Positions 23,902 to 33,694 of a stretch of DNA of 64,000 bases are shown here, one piece after another. Within the stretch, counting starts at the first letter, position 1; each line of letters opens with the position of its first letter. Made by a program: the position numbers and the translations under genes. Source of the DNA: Physcia stellaris (lineage: Eukaryota; Ascomycota; Lecanoromycetes; Caliciales; Physciaceae). The stretch spans positions 434,001 through 498,000 of the forward strand of contig JABSSW010000038.1 in the NCBI GenBank assembly GCA_018902385.1, in the 5' to 3' direction. Below the pieces are notes generated by a model. It saw only the letters and a program-made list of their open reading frames with translations, made no database searches and was not told where the DNA came from.

Positions 23902-24203
23902 TGTAAGATACGGAGTGTGACACCAAAGATGTATAGCAGGAGACGATATTATGACTAGACTAATAACTGCAGAACTAATTGCCTTGCAAGCCTCCCAATA
24001 TATAATCGTTTTGCATGTTGAATGGTACGAATAGGCCGAACAACGTGCTTCAATTGCAAGCCACTCGGCTTACTGCTTGTTGTAGTACAAAGAGGTGCAA
24101 ACAGGCTTCCTTCTGATCCGGTGTTTGCTTTGCATGCGGTCATGTTGGTTATACCGGGATCCGGCCCGCACTCCCTGCTGGCCTGGACCCTGAGTGCCTT
24201 ACA
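23902..24203 (-). repeat. LTR (right copy, 302 bp)
   Basis: Starts TGTAAGATACGG, ends GAGTGCCTTACA, followed by TATAT. Differences from the left copy are mostly C/T or G/A transitions. Confidence 0.95.
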
Positions 24204-24208
24204 TATAT

Positions 24209-25052
24209 CAGATCGTCAAAATCAACGATTTTTTGAAAATGCATTTCATGTTTTCATTTGTAATTCGAAAAGTGTATTTTTTGATTCGTTTCGAATTTAG
24301 CAAAATCACGAAATGTATCGTCAATGAAATTTCATACAAGTGATTTTCGATTCGTCAATTTTGATATCGCATACGCGTACTTTTCGAAACGTTCGTATGT
24401 AAAATAAAAATGTCAAAACAACATTTGTTTATAACGATTCATCAAATGTTTGATAACATCGTAATAAACGCTGAATATGAAAAAAAATGATCGTTCAAAA
24501 AATATAATCGTTTGTCACTGTTTTTCGAAATATGATAGAAGATATAGAAAAATACATAACGCGATTTTTGAAATTGATTTGTATCGATCTCGATATTCGA
24601 TTTCATGAAAATTGAAATACAACAACAAAATTCGAGTTTGTTTTTTGATAAATTTGATGATATTAATTGTCATTTGTATGCAAATTATCGTCGTATAATA
24701 TTTCATATGACGACGAAATATTTCGTTTTTTACATGATTCATATTTCAGTAAAATTGAATGTATGACAGAGACATTCGTCATTTTTTTAGTCGTTTTGTT
24801 TGACGTTTCAATCGACGAAAAACATAATGACGTCGTCGCACATATCACACGATAATTATAATGATTAATATCAATTTATGTGAATGTTGCATGATGATTT
24901 CGTGATTTTCTACTAATTGATTTATGGGGAAGGGATCAGCATTGCGGATTAATTTTGCATTTGGCTAGCGCTGATAGTAGATGTATTTCGGCATTTAGCT
25001 GTTTAAGGTAGGTTCGCTTTAAATTCGAAGATAACGCAGACCCTGAAAAAAT
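24209..25052. other. AT-rich mutated interior of the TIR transposon (right part)
   Basis: Continuation of the host element after the nested LTR insertion. From 24,209 to about 24,900 it has the same CpC/CpT-depleted composition as 16,575-18,722. The last 150 bases before the TIR are less altered. No protein family recognised. Confidence 0.65.
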
Positions 25053-25077
25053 TATAAACAGGGCTGCGAAACCTCCC
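25053..25077 (-). repeat. Right terminal inverted repeat (25 bp)
   Basis: Perfect inverse match to 16514-16538, followed by TA. Confidence 0.95.
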
Positions 25078-25900
25078 TAGTACAGCGTACGTAGGACTCG
25101 CCGAGAGTTCGCCCTCAATAATTATCTCTTGTACGGTTCTTCAGCCCCAAGACCATTTGATCTTTGCAATAGACCATCGTCTTGAACTTGAGTATCAACC
25201 ATTCCAAAACCGCGTCGGATTCCGCCCAGATAGCAAGAGCTCGACATGCCCCACACGATGGCTGGGGCTTCGAACAGCTGATCTGTGCATACTGCTTGCG
25301 AAAGTACATGTAGTACCTCCGTACCAATGTACCTTTGAAACACAAATCACCATGCTAAAAGCTTACAAGAGGACGCGTAATTGCACCATTATTATTCGAC
25401 ATCGAGATCTGGATAAGCGGATGGTCCATCTCGTGTCTCACTGGGCGGGCCGGTGGCTTTTACCCGCATCTCCTTCTTCGTCGATTTACCAGAGAAGCGA
25501 CCAATGCATGCATGTGCACGTGAGAACATGGAGTAAGGTAAGGTAATCGTGAAATGAGAAGAAGTGGCAGTGAGTTGTGATAAGGACAGGTGTCTGATTG
25601 CTGAGTCAAGGCAGATATGAGTTGTGGGTGCGAGCTGACGTGGTTGAAAAAGATAGATAGGAGTTTGATCGCAGATGCATTGCGCAGGCAGACATTAACA
25701 TTAGGGGTAATCAGACATCTCTTTTGCATACCTCGACCCATAAGCCCACTATGGCCTATTATGGTCCATAAGATGTCTGAAACCCTCACACATGCAAGGT
25801 TTTCGAACCAAGCCAATTAACGATTTGTAATGACCTCTTGGCGATAAATCTCGCCTTATGAGCTTCATTATGTGATGATGGGCTCCATTGTGGGCTCACG

Positions 25901-25938
25901 TATGTGAAAAAGTAACACCTGAGACACTTTTTCACATA
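25901..25938. repeat. Hairpin: 13-bp stem, 12-base loop
   Basis: TATGTGAAAAAGT (25901-25913) pairs with ACTTTTTCACATA (25926-25938) without mismatch. Confidence 0.8.
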
Positions 25939-25960
25939 TTTGATGGGCCCATAAGCCCAT

Positions 25961-26029
25961 CATATGGGCCCATAAGCCCGTAAGTGGACCCCTGATATGT
26001 GCCAAGAAATGTGCTTATGGGCCCATATG
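25961..26029. repeat. 17-bp inverted repeat around GGGCCC
   Basis: CATATGGGCCCATAAGC (25961-25977) is the exact reverse complement of 26013-26029. A further direct copy of ATGGGCCCATAAGCCC begins at 25944. With the hairpin just upstream, this looks like a small foldback or MITE-type remnant, but no terminal repeats or target duplication were found. Confidence 0.65.
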
Positions 26030-27149
26030 AGCCTAAAAAAGTTGACTGAATACCCCCAATATTCCCATTCTGATGGCCGTGGACCAACGATACACAAGCG
26101 ACGTGGATATGTAAGACCAGCTGTGTCTAATTTTGCCCCAAATATGTGGCAAAAATAATTCAGCAATCCCGCGGGTTGAGGCAAGTGCCCTTAATAACAA
26201 ATGCTGGGCGCAATCCCGAATCACAAGCGTGCCACCCATCATAAACGCCGCTCTTCAGGAATCAATCAGAGGTCGACATACTAAAGTGACCTATCGCCAT
26301 AAGCGCAGGTTGATGAAGGTCTGATTGTCTGCCCATGATACTGGAAGCAAATTCGCCGAAGATGCATGAACGAAGCGACCATGCGAGACCGTTACACCGC
26401 CTATTATTGCTCGCAGATATACATATGCAAGCGAAGTGGTTGGCAGATATGTCAGGGCGAAACTCACCGTACCCCGCGGGTAAGCTGTGAAGATTGAAGC
26501 TACTACGTTGTATGGCTCGATTATGTTTCCGACAATCCGGTAATGGTGCGCTTAAAGAACAACCTTACTCGGCCCTCAAGCGCCGTGGCATGTCAGCTAA
26601 TCATACCAAGGAGTTCTGGTCTCCTAGACTCCTACAATCCCGTGTCCAGTTGATTTTAGGGTCCGGGGCGTGATCTCAAGGTTCCTGTTTTGCATTGATG
26701 TCGTATTTCGCTAGACAGCCTAGATTGCCTGCGGTAGATCTAGAAGGGCAGCACGAGCCGCGTTCTGGCTTTCGAAGGCCTATCATCTGATTCAAATCCC
26801 TGGAGCTTCCACACCTATGTCCCTAGCTTGCTACCTCCCCCATGTTCGGAGAGCAAATTTCACCGACTTGCTTCCATGCAGTAAATTGCTCCATGAGCAA
26901 GCGAACTAATGCCTTGATGCCGGCACATCATAAGGCTAGCCCGTATGGAGAACTTCTGGGGGAATGGTATGAATTAGTGTAAATACCATCGTGAGCCCCA
27001 CAGTGTGAAGGTCTTGGTGCGGCTCTTGGTCAATTTTCCCCGTGGGCATTCAATGTCAAGCGCTTCGCTTTCTTGACGTTTCTCTTTACTTCCTTCCTAC
27101 GCATTGTAGTTCGACCGTTCATACCCAAAGTGCAAACCACACAGTCGCC

Positions 27150-28876
27150 ATGTCTCTGGGTGCACCTCCACCTGGTGGAGATATGAATAGGGCTAATGAG
27201 GTCTTCGGCTTCACCTGGTCTCTTGAGGTCATATCGCTTTTCCTTGTCGTATCAAGAATGTACTCGCGAATAAAACTTACACGGAATGTGTGGTGGGACG
27301 ATTGGTTAATTTGCTTTGCTGTTGTAAGTCACTTCCACTCAGCGCGCTGACCTATTCTAATGTATTCAGACCCTGGACTTCATCATCTCAACAATATGGA
27401 GCGTCTACGCTGGCAGAGGTTATGCGAGACATTTGTACTACATCCCCCTGGAGCAGGTTCCGGATATCATCAAACTCAATACAATATCGAGAGCAATGTG
27501 CATGTTCAGTATTGCAATCGGGAAAATATCCGTCGCCTTCTTGATAGAGCGCATCGCAGGACCCAGCAGATGGAGGAAGTGGCTGCTTCGGACTATATCA
27601 GTCACCATATTCATCTCGGCTGTCATCACGTTGACATTTTTCTTCGCACAATGCAATCCAGCGAGAGCGGTTTGGGATAAGGCTTTGATAAAGCAGGGGA
27701 AAGCCACTTGCTGGAATCCGATACCGATCAATACGTGGAACCTCATCATTGCCAGTACGATCCTCCGTAACGAAGCTGGAGTGACATCTACTGACTGTTT
27801 TACGCTAGGCTACTGGGCATTCCTCGACTTCGCTTTGGCCTTCATCCCCATCGACATGGTTTGGAAGCTGCAGCTGGACCTCAAGAAAAAGTTCCTTTTG
27901 AGCGGTCTTCTTGGAATGGGCGTTTTGTAAGTCTATGCAAGATAACGGAATAATGAGAAGCTAGATAACTAACGGCAGCTAAATGCACAGCGCTGGCATC
28001 TGTGCGTCGGTCAAAACATCCAAAATTCCGATTACGGTCAAAGCACAGACTGATATTACCTGTGAGTGCAGTACCTTACATATTGCTGCATTATATTATG
28101 CATCACGCATCAAAGCGCTAACAATTCCTCAGGGCAAACCGTTGAATTACTGATGTGGAATGGGTAAGCCTACGACTTCTTCCTCACGCCCATCATCAGA
28201 TGTCCTTTTCATGCGCTTTGCCACTTCCTGCACCTTCATCGTCGATGCCACGAGCCCAACGTCGGAGCATCATACCCTCAGGTCTAGACTGCAATCGATC
28301 TCTAACCCAACTCCGCAATCCCTAGCATCCGAGCGAACAATGCCTTGAAGAAATAAGCTAACCACTCCCTCTAGCATCGAAATGAACGTCATCATCATCG
28401 CAGCCTGCATCCCCACCCTCCGCCCCCTCTTCCTCATCCTCTTCAACCGCGCCACCCCATCCGACTTCCTCTCCCACCGGCGCCACTCCTCCTACCCGCA
28501 AACCGACCCCACCTCCGCCGCCCCCAAATCCCAAACCATCGCGTCCCGCGGCTCGAAAGCGTTCGATAAATACCCCATCACGAGAGACCTAACGCGCACC
28601 TCGACCGACAGCCAGAAATCCCTCAGCGACAAGAAGCCCGAGAGGACGAGCAAGAACTCCATTTTGGTGGAGGAAACTATCTGCGTCGAGACGCGCGAGC
28701 TGCATAGTTCGGATAGTAATAGGAAGGGGGAGGAGATGGAGTGGGGCGGGAGAGGGTGTGGGGTGCCGCTGAGTCGGATTGGGGAACCGAGTCCGCGGAG
28801 GTCGAGGGAGAGGGCTGCTGCTGTCATTGTTGTGGAACATGATGGGGAGGGCGTTAGAGGGGAGGATATGGTTTAA
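27150..28876 (+). CDS. Pth11-like / fungal rhodopsin-fold integral membrane protein
   Basis: Six exons: 27150-27323, 27370-27754, 27809-27926, 27991-28061, 28133-28163 and 28375-28876 (426 residues, all phases fit). Seven hydrophobic segments are visible. The diagnostic landmarks are VSRMYSRIKLTRNVWWDDWLI at TM2, the TC-less loop AQCNPARAVWDKA, CWNPIPINTWNLIIASYWAFLDFALAFIP (TM5), LFAGICASVKT (TM6) and EMNVIIIAACIPTLRPLF (TM7). It ends in a 140-residue polar cytosolic tail rich in Ser, Arg and Glu. Proteins of this fold include Pth11-related receptors of plant-associated fungi, but most are uncharacterised and no CFEM domain is present here. It is a plasma-membrane protein by inference. The last intron (211 bases) is the longest. 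Confidence 0.88.
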
Positions 28877-29967
28877 GCTAATTGAGTGTATAATTGGGGG
28901 TTTGTTGAGGAGGGGGTTCTTTACGAATGGCATGCTTGGGAGGCGATCTGGATTGCATTTTATATACCTACCACGCGGTCTTCCTTTTGGAGAATGTTAA
29001 TAATGACAGCGATCGATATTCAACATTGCTTCCTGGGCCAATTCCTTGCGTTTGGGGTTTCGATCGCTGTTCTCTTGTGTGCTGATTTTCTCGGCGGCAT
29101 GATCTTGATCTCTTCGTTGGGTGATGCCCATCAGCCTCTCTACCTCCCAGCAAACGAGACTTCCTTGCGCAACCACGCAACTGATACGTTCACGCGCTTT
29201 CCGAATCCTACAGCCAATCTGAATCACGAGTTTTCTACAACTGCACTAAAGAGCTGCTACGACACTCCCATAGGTAGATGAGATGCCCTTGAAATTTCGG
29301 GGTATAAGTGCCGATTGCAGAAAAATTGTCGAAATACAGTGTTGTTGACTTGCGAAAGGATGATGGCGGACCACGGTCAAAATGCTTCTAAGTAGTTCTA
29401 CTGTTGCTTGGAGACTTGGAAGGCAGGGTGCAGAGATAGTTCTTTCTCGGGTACAGGATAGCAGGTCTCGTTGCTTATTTCGCCGTTGGCAGAGATGTAT
29501 CACACTTGGTAGTTCTAAGGCTGTTGGATGGGAGTTTGGATCTTGGGGATGGACTGAGGCGACCTTGTCAGTGATGTTGCCCCCGGCTTGCAACTTCCGG
29601 GCGCCAACCACGAGTACTCTGTTGAAGGCTTGGCGAATCTCGAGCAAACGTAGAACGAGCGAAGAAGTTCATTTTGTCTCTCTATGTAAGGGTGAGCATG
29701 TAACCGTATTGTACAATTTGTGTTTCTTGCGACTAATAGACTTGTCGGCTCAGCGCTAGCAGGCCATGAGGACATAATGGGCGGCGGGGTCATGTTGGCA
29801 GACGCTCGGTGAGGTCACATGCCATCTGTCTCTGTTGCCTCGACTCCCCAACCTTCAGCAGCTCATCTAAGACTAGAAACATACTACCAGACTTCGAGTA
29901 TCATCATAGCTTACTGAATTCATCCAAGAATTAGGAACACCTACTTTTGCTCCAGCCACACGAAACA
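28877..29967. other. Intergenic, no supported gene
   Basis: Overlapping ORFs on both strands (longest 29246-29647, -) have no splice-compatible partner or domain. Nothing called. Confidence 0.5.
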
Positions 29968-30454
29968 ATGACAGAGGAAGGCCCACGCGTCGCGCTCGAG
30001 GACAACGATGACGGCAAAGGCCAGGAGTCCGCCCCCGCAGCTCAAGAAGGCACAGAGCAGGGCGAAAACGAAAAAAGCGCCGAGGGCAAAAAGAGTGGGT
30101 GGAGCAGTGGGACTCTCATACTTTGTCATTCTCGCCAGCGACTCGCTGACTCTTGTTCTGCCTTCTCTAGGCTTCGCCCCTAGGCAATACGGCGACGCGG
30201 TCGGTGGCAAGATGGAATCGGTCATGGCGCCTGTCGGCAAGCCACTTGGAAAAGGCTTGGAGACCATTGCGAGTCCGGTCGGTGGTCTAGTCGATCCTCT
30301 CGTTGGCGGAATCAACAGAGGTGGTGCTGCCTTCGGCGCCGTTACTGGTGTTGGAGCTGGCAATATGGAGCATAAGAACAGGGAAGAGCAGGAAGAGTTG
30401 CATAAGCCGTATGGCGGTAAGGAACAGACTGGGGACAACCCGCTGGGGCTATGA
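29968..30454 (+). CDS. Small Gly-rich conserved hypothetical protein
   Basis: Two exons, 29968-30094 and 30171-30454, give 136 residues. The 76-base intron has a GTGGGT donor and CTCTAG acceptor and restores the frame. The N-terminal 42 residues are strongly acidic and Glu/Gln/Gly-rich. The rest contains repeated Gly/Pro/Val motifs (APVGKPLGKGLE, ASPVGGLVDPLVGG, GAAFGAVTGVGAG) and a charged tail. Similar small glycine-rich proteins are widespread in ascomycetes, with no established function that I can name. No signal peptide or clear membrane helix. Confidence 0.65.
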
Positions 30455-31003
30455 TATACTCGCCTCCAGGAAGGAGAGGGCTGATTAAGAAAAGGCTGAT
30501 GGGGGTAAGGCATAACATAAATCAGGTTGAAGTCTGCTGGGATTCCGCAAAACACAAACATCGCAGCACTATGTCCTCAACTGTTGGTTACGGTACTTTT
30601 TGAAACGCCATATTGCCTTCCGCTAACCGTCCTTTGGCAATGCTGTCCGTCACTTTTGCCCCAAAAAGCCCATATTCAAGTATTTCCAATATCTCCCAGT
30701 GACCTAAGAAAGCATATGTCACATGTATATTTCAAAAACTTGATTGATCATTAAACTCGCAGAAAGCCCGCGCTGAATGACTTGGGGCTCAAAGACTACA
30801 GACTTCTTGAAGCTAATACACAACAGGACTTCTTCTCCCTCATCACAAGTTTGCTCAATCGTCTGCATCGTCCAGTCAGACCCCGAAGGCTTGGCCCCCA
30901 CCACAAAGCTGTTGAACGTTGAGGATTCTGAAAAAAGGTCGAAGAGCTTGTAGCGTGGAAATCAAGCAATGATCCTGACGCCAAATGACTCTGAACAGCA
31001 GAC
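30455..31003. other. Convergent 3' intergenic region
   Basis: Lies between the stop codons of the Gly-rich gene (+) and rvt (-). Nothing recognised. Confidence 0.6.
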
Positions 31004-33694
31004 CTACAATACCTCCTGCCATGTTACCTTCTTACTCCGCAGCATCTTCATTACGCCTAGCGGCAGCAATCCCTTGTCAACAATACTCAAACCGCCAAAG
31101 CGTTGGAGGAGCTCATGAGAATGTAGCTGAAGGAGCCACCTGTAATCACTGTCCATACGGCTCCATCTCACTTCAACCACCTTCATCTCCGCTGCTGAAA
31201 CCTCGAATGAGGTGTTAATGCCATGCTGCCACGGAGTTTGGCACAAAAATTCATAAGTGTTCTTTAGCTCCCCGCTTATAGACTCACGGTGCTGGGTAAA
31301 CTCAGTCATGGAGATGAATTTCTCATCGGCTTTGCTCGAAGCAAAATATATTTCTGATGCAGGCACTAGGACGCCCCGAGAACTCATCACCCAGCCACCG
31401 TTGGAGTTGAACAAGTCGCGGGCTTTTTTGTAGTCCTCCTTCTCTTGCTCGAAGAATCTCTCCATTCGATCTTCCGGCGATTTGGTCAAATGATCGCGCA
31501 CGAGTAAGTAGGATATAAACGGATTGCAGACGGATAGCCCTCCGAGCTCTTCAGGTAGGTAGAGGAAAGCGTCTGGCACGTCCTGGACCCCGAACTTTTC
31601 GGCAATAAGCTGTCTCAAGTGGTCTGTGACACTTTTGCTAGAAGAAGCATCCTCGCCGAACAGGCTCTCCTGGATATGTTTGTGCAGGTCGAGAATCATG
31701 TCTACGTGCTCTCGACCAAAGCAGTTGGCTGGTTCGCCAAACATGCGCTTAAAAAACCTTCCGACGCAGCTATTCCACAGTTGAATGAAAGAGAAGACGC
31801 TCTTGCTGGAATTAAGCTGTCGCTTCAGCTGCTTTGTATGACGATCCACTTGACTCCGGTCAATCAGCCAACGGCCACACTGGGGATCCAGCTTCAGAAA
31901 ACCCCAAGTCACATCTCCTTTAGGCAAATCTGGACACACGTCTTCACCTGGATGCACAGATCCAGACTTTTTGGCATTGATGGTAAGACCTAATACCTCG
32001 GTCGTGCGCCGGATCGCCTTCCAGGCATCATTTGTCGTTGCTGGGTCACCCCACATCCAGATATCGTCAGTAAGGCGGTAGAGTAGAGTTCCCCGGGCCT
32101 CTTGATTGACTGCTAAGTCCAACGTGAAGAGTACAGCTTCTGCCATGAAGTTGCTGATGGCATGCGCGATGGGCACACCTCGCTTTCGAGGTCGGACTTC
32201 CGACTCTTGGCCTTCGTATATCATCTTTAGTGGAGTTTCTAGGTAAGTCTTGAAGAACACCATCCACGTCTCTGGCACCCCAAAGTATCTCAGGACCGTG
32301 AAGATGGTCGTATGAGACAGCGAGGTGTAAAACCACTGTATGTCCGACTGAACCACAGCAACCTCGCCATGCAAGGCCCGATGGATGAGTAATTCACTCG
32401 CAAGCTGATGCAGGAGTTGCTGCCTGATCTTAAGCGGCGTTTTCAGATCCGGATTTGCTGGAGTCTCATCGTTGTCGTGGTCATCATAACCACCCAATGC
32501 GCCTCGCTCGACTGTATCTGGTAGCTGGGCCAGGAAGTAGTCCGTTTCATAAGCATGCTGCCTTACCTCCGCGAGCCCTTGGGAGGGATCAGCACGACCT
32601 TTGCCAAGAAAGTATTCCCTTCGACGTCTTTCATCACGGGTCATTGTGACGTGAGACTTCTTCCAGACATTCTTGTTCTGCACTACTCGACGAAGACTTG
32701 CTTTCATCTTAACGGACCACGAAAGACCGATATAATGAAGGAAGATTGCTTGCAGGATGTCTTCGTCCATCATGACACGGTACTTGCCGTTGAGCTGCTT
32801 GCGTGGCTCGACGGGAATTCCATCTTCGCCCCAAGTCCAACACTCAAGGCTTGCGAACCGCATGTTGAGCACGTCAGCAATTTCGGTAAGAACGACCTCG
32901 TTCTGTAAGAACTCTTCGAGGAGCGTCTTCTTGTGCTCTGTCAAGAGGTCGTTCTTGAGTAGGCCTTTGATACACCATTTCAGGACATCGTGGTTGAAAG
33001 GCTTAGAAGAAGCCAACAGAGAATTACCAATACCTTTCACCTCGCCTCTGAGACTCTTGAGTGCTTTGAGAGCGTCCTCGCCCTGGAAGAGCCCGTCAAG
33101 GTGGGCTGTGATTGCGGCAGTGTCCGTATCCAGTGGTGTGAAGACGTAGGACTCGAACATCTCACGTAATTGCTGAAGCTTCGTCTGAGCCACCAGTTCG
33201 AAGGGTTCCTCGGAAGATCCATCCTTCTCGTCACCCGTCGCCACCGGAGGCGGAGTCACAGCAGCGGAAGTATCGGCCAGCCATTCGGTCAGAAGCCGTG
33301 CGTACAAGTCTGCGTAGTCCAGCTTGCGGGTCCTCTGGTCGAGCAGGAGACGTAGCTCTTGCTCCCATTCATTGACTAATGATTGCGGCACAGACGGATC
33401 ATAGCGAGACTGGTCGAGGAAGCGGCGAATATTCTTCAAGGACAAGTTACCGGTGCTGCCATTCAAGTCGGTATCTTCGAAGTCCTCCAGATTCTTGCCG
33501 CTCTCGGGGGTACAGCCAGCGATCTCGGCGAGCAGGAGACGGACACGAGCTTCCGGCTCGGCTACATTGTCCACGGACGCGAGCAATTTGCTCTTGAGAG
33601 TCGCGAAGCTCTCGCGCTGCTGGCGGAGCTCAGAGATCTTGGTGTTCGTGATGGATTGGAGGGTTTGGGAAAGAATTCCGGCGGAGGAAGACAT
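31004..33694 (-). CDS. rvt: Cellular reverse-transcriptase-related protein (RVT)
   Basis: Single uninterrupted exon of 896 codons. Reverse-transcriptase motifs are in order: motif A VVQSDIQWFYTSL (D451), motif B RGVPIAHAISNF (G506, S514), motif C YRLTDDIWMW (D543, D544) and motif D GLTINAKKSG. All three catalytic aspartates are present. Before motif A lies a long region (about 340-440) of charged, poorly hydrophobic sequence, at the place where RVT proteins carry their characteristic insertion loop. N-terminal residues 1-60 and parts of 640-760 look helical or coiled. No integrase, RNase H, endonuclease, protease or Cys/His gag knuckle is present, and no LTR or target duplication flanks it. 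Length and architecture match the single-copy domesticated rvt genes of fungi and other eukaryotes, which in Neurospora encode an active nucleotide polymerase. The frame is intact and base composition is normal, in contrast to the mutated retroelements elsewhere in the window, so it is under selection. Its cellular role is unknown. Confidence 0.9.
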   Translation of the reverse strand: MSSSAGILSQTLQSITNTKISELRQQRESFATLKSKLLASVDNVAEPEARVRLLLAEIAGCTPESGKNLEDFEDTDLNGSTGNLSLKNIRRFLDQSRYDPSVPQSLVNEWEQELRLLLDQRTRKLDYADLYARLLTEWLADTSAAVTPPPVATGDEKDGSSEEPFELVAQTKLQQLREMFESYVFTPLDTDTAAITAHLDGLFQGEDALKALKSLRGEVKGIGNSLLASSKPFNHDVLKWCIKGLLKNDLLTEHKKTLLEEFLQNEVVLTEIADVLNMRFASLECWTWGEDGIPVEPRKQLNGKYRVMMDEDILQAIFLHYIGLSWSVKMKASLRRVVQNKNVWKKSHVTMTRDERRRREYFLGKGRADPSQGLAEVRQHAYETDYFLAQLPDTVERGALGGYDDHDNDETPANPDLKTPLKIRQQLLHQLASELLIHRALHGEVAVVQSDIQWFYTSLSHTTIFTVLRYFGVPETWMVFFKTYLETPLKMIYEGQESEVRPRKRGVPIAHAISNFMAEAVLFTLDLAVNQEARGTLLYRLTDDIWMWGDPATTNDAWKAIRRTTEVLGLTINAKKSGSVHPGEDVCPDLPKGDVTWGFLKLDPQCGRWLIDRSQVDRHTKQLKRQLNSSKSVFSFIQLWNSCVGRFFKRMFGEPANCFGREHVDMILDLHKHIQESLFGEDASSSKSVTDHLRQLIAEKFGVQDVPDAFLYLPEELGGLSVCNPFISYLLVRDHLTKSPEDRMERFFEQEKEDYKKARDLFNSNGGWVMSSRGVLVPASEIYFASSKADEKFISMTEFTQHRESISGELKNTYEFLCQTPWQHGINTSFEVSAAEMKVVEVRWSRMDSDYRWLLQLHSHELLQRFGGLSIVDKGLLPLGVMKMLRSKKVTWQEVL

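Larger units (their letters stand above)
18723..24203 (-). mobile_element. Nested LTR retrotransposon derivative without recognisable gag-pol
   Basis: Direct repeats of 304 and 302 bp, beginning TGTAAGAT and ending CCTTACA, flank a 4.9 kb interior. TATAT occurs just outside both ends (18718-18722 and 24204-24208), so the insertion is complete. A purine run on the minus strand next to the left LTR (19031-19040) suggests minus orientation. The interior is not AT-rich. It has only short ORFs and no YxDD, DDE or RNase H motif, so it looks like a large non-autonomous derivative (LARD) rather than a decayed gypsy or copia. It sits inside the AT-rich TIR transposon and was therefore inserted later. 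No tRNA primer-binding site was recognised at the right LTR. Confidence 0.88.
16514..25077. mobile_element. DNA transposon with 25-bp TIRs and TA target duplication
   Basis: The ends are perfect 25-bp inverted repeats beginning GGGAGGTTTCGCAGCC at 16514 and, reversed, ending at 25077. Immediately outside each end is TA (16512-16513 and 25078-25079). A TA duplication with short TIRs is the pattern of Tc1/mariner/pogo (Fot1-like) elements. Removing the nested LTR element and one copy of its duplication leaves about 3.1 kb. The remaining internal sequence is AT-rich and mutated, and no DDE/D transposase motif could be recognised, so the superfamily rests on the ends only. The left end has a tandem duplication of CTGTTTATAGC that the right end lacks. 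Confidence 0.85.
25080..27149. other. Intergenic, no supported gene
   Basis: ORFs up to 129 codons (25157-25546, +) have no recognisable features. The segment 25,730-26,040 is unusually rich in GGGCCCATAAGC-like motifs and palindromes (listed separately). Confidence 0.5.

Noticed and set aside
25157-25546. 129-codon plus ORF next to the transposon
   Set aside because: No recognisable domain and an antisense ORF of similar quality.
25901-26029. CRISPR-like array or bacterial feature
   Set aside because: Palindromic repeats are few and unevenly spaced, and the window is clearly eukaryotic.
29941-30561. 206-codon minus ORF
   Set aside because: Antisense shadow of the small Gly-rich gene, whose intron and frame are consistent.
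31004-33694. rvt read as a LINE or group II intron reverse transcriptase
   Set aside because: No endonuclease or maturase domain, no flanking repeats or poly-A tail, and an intact frame in ordinary DNA; the architecture fits cellular RVT better.
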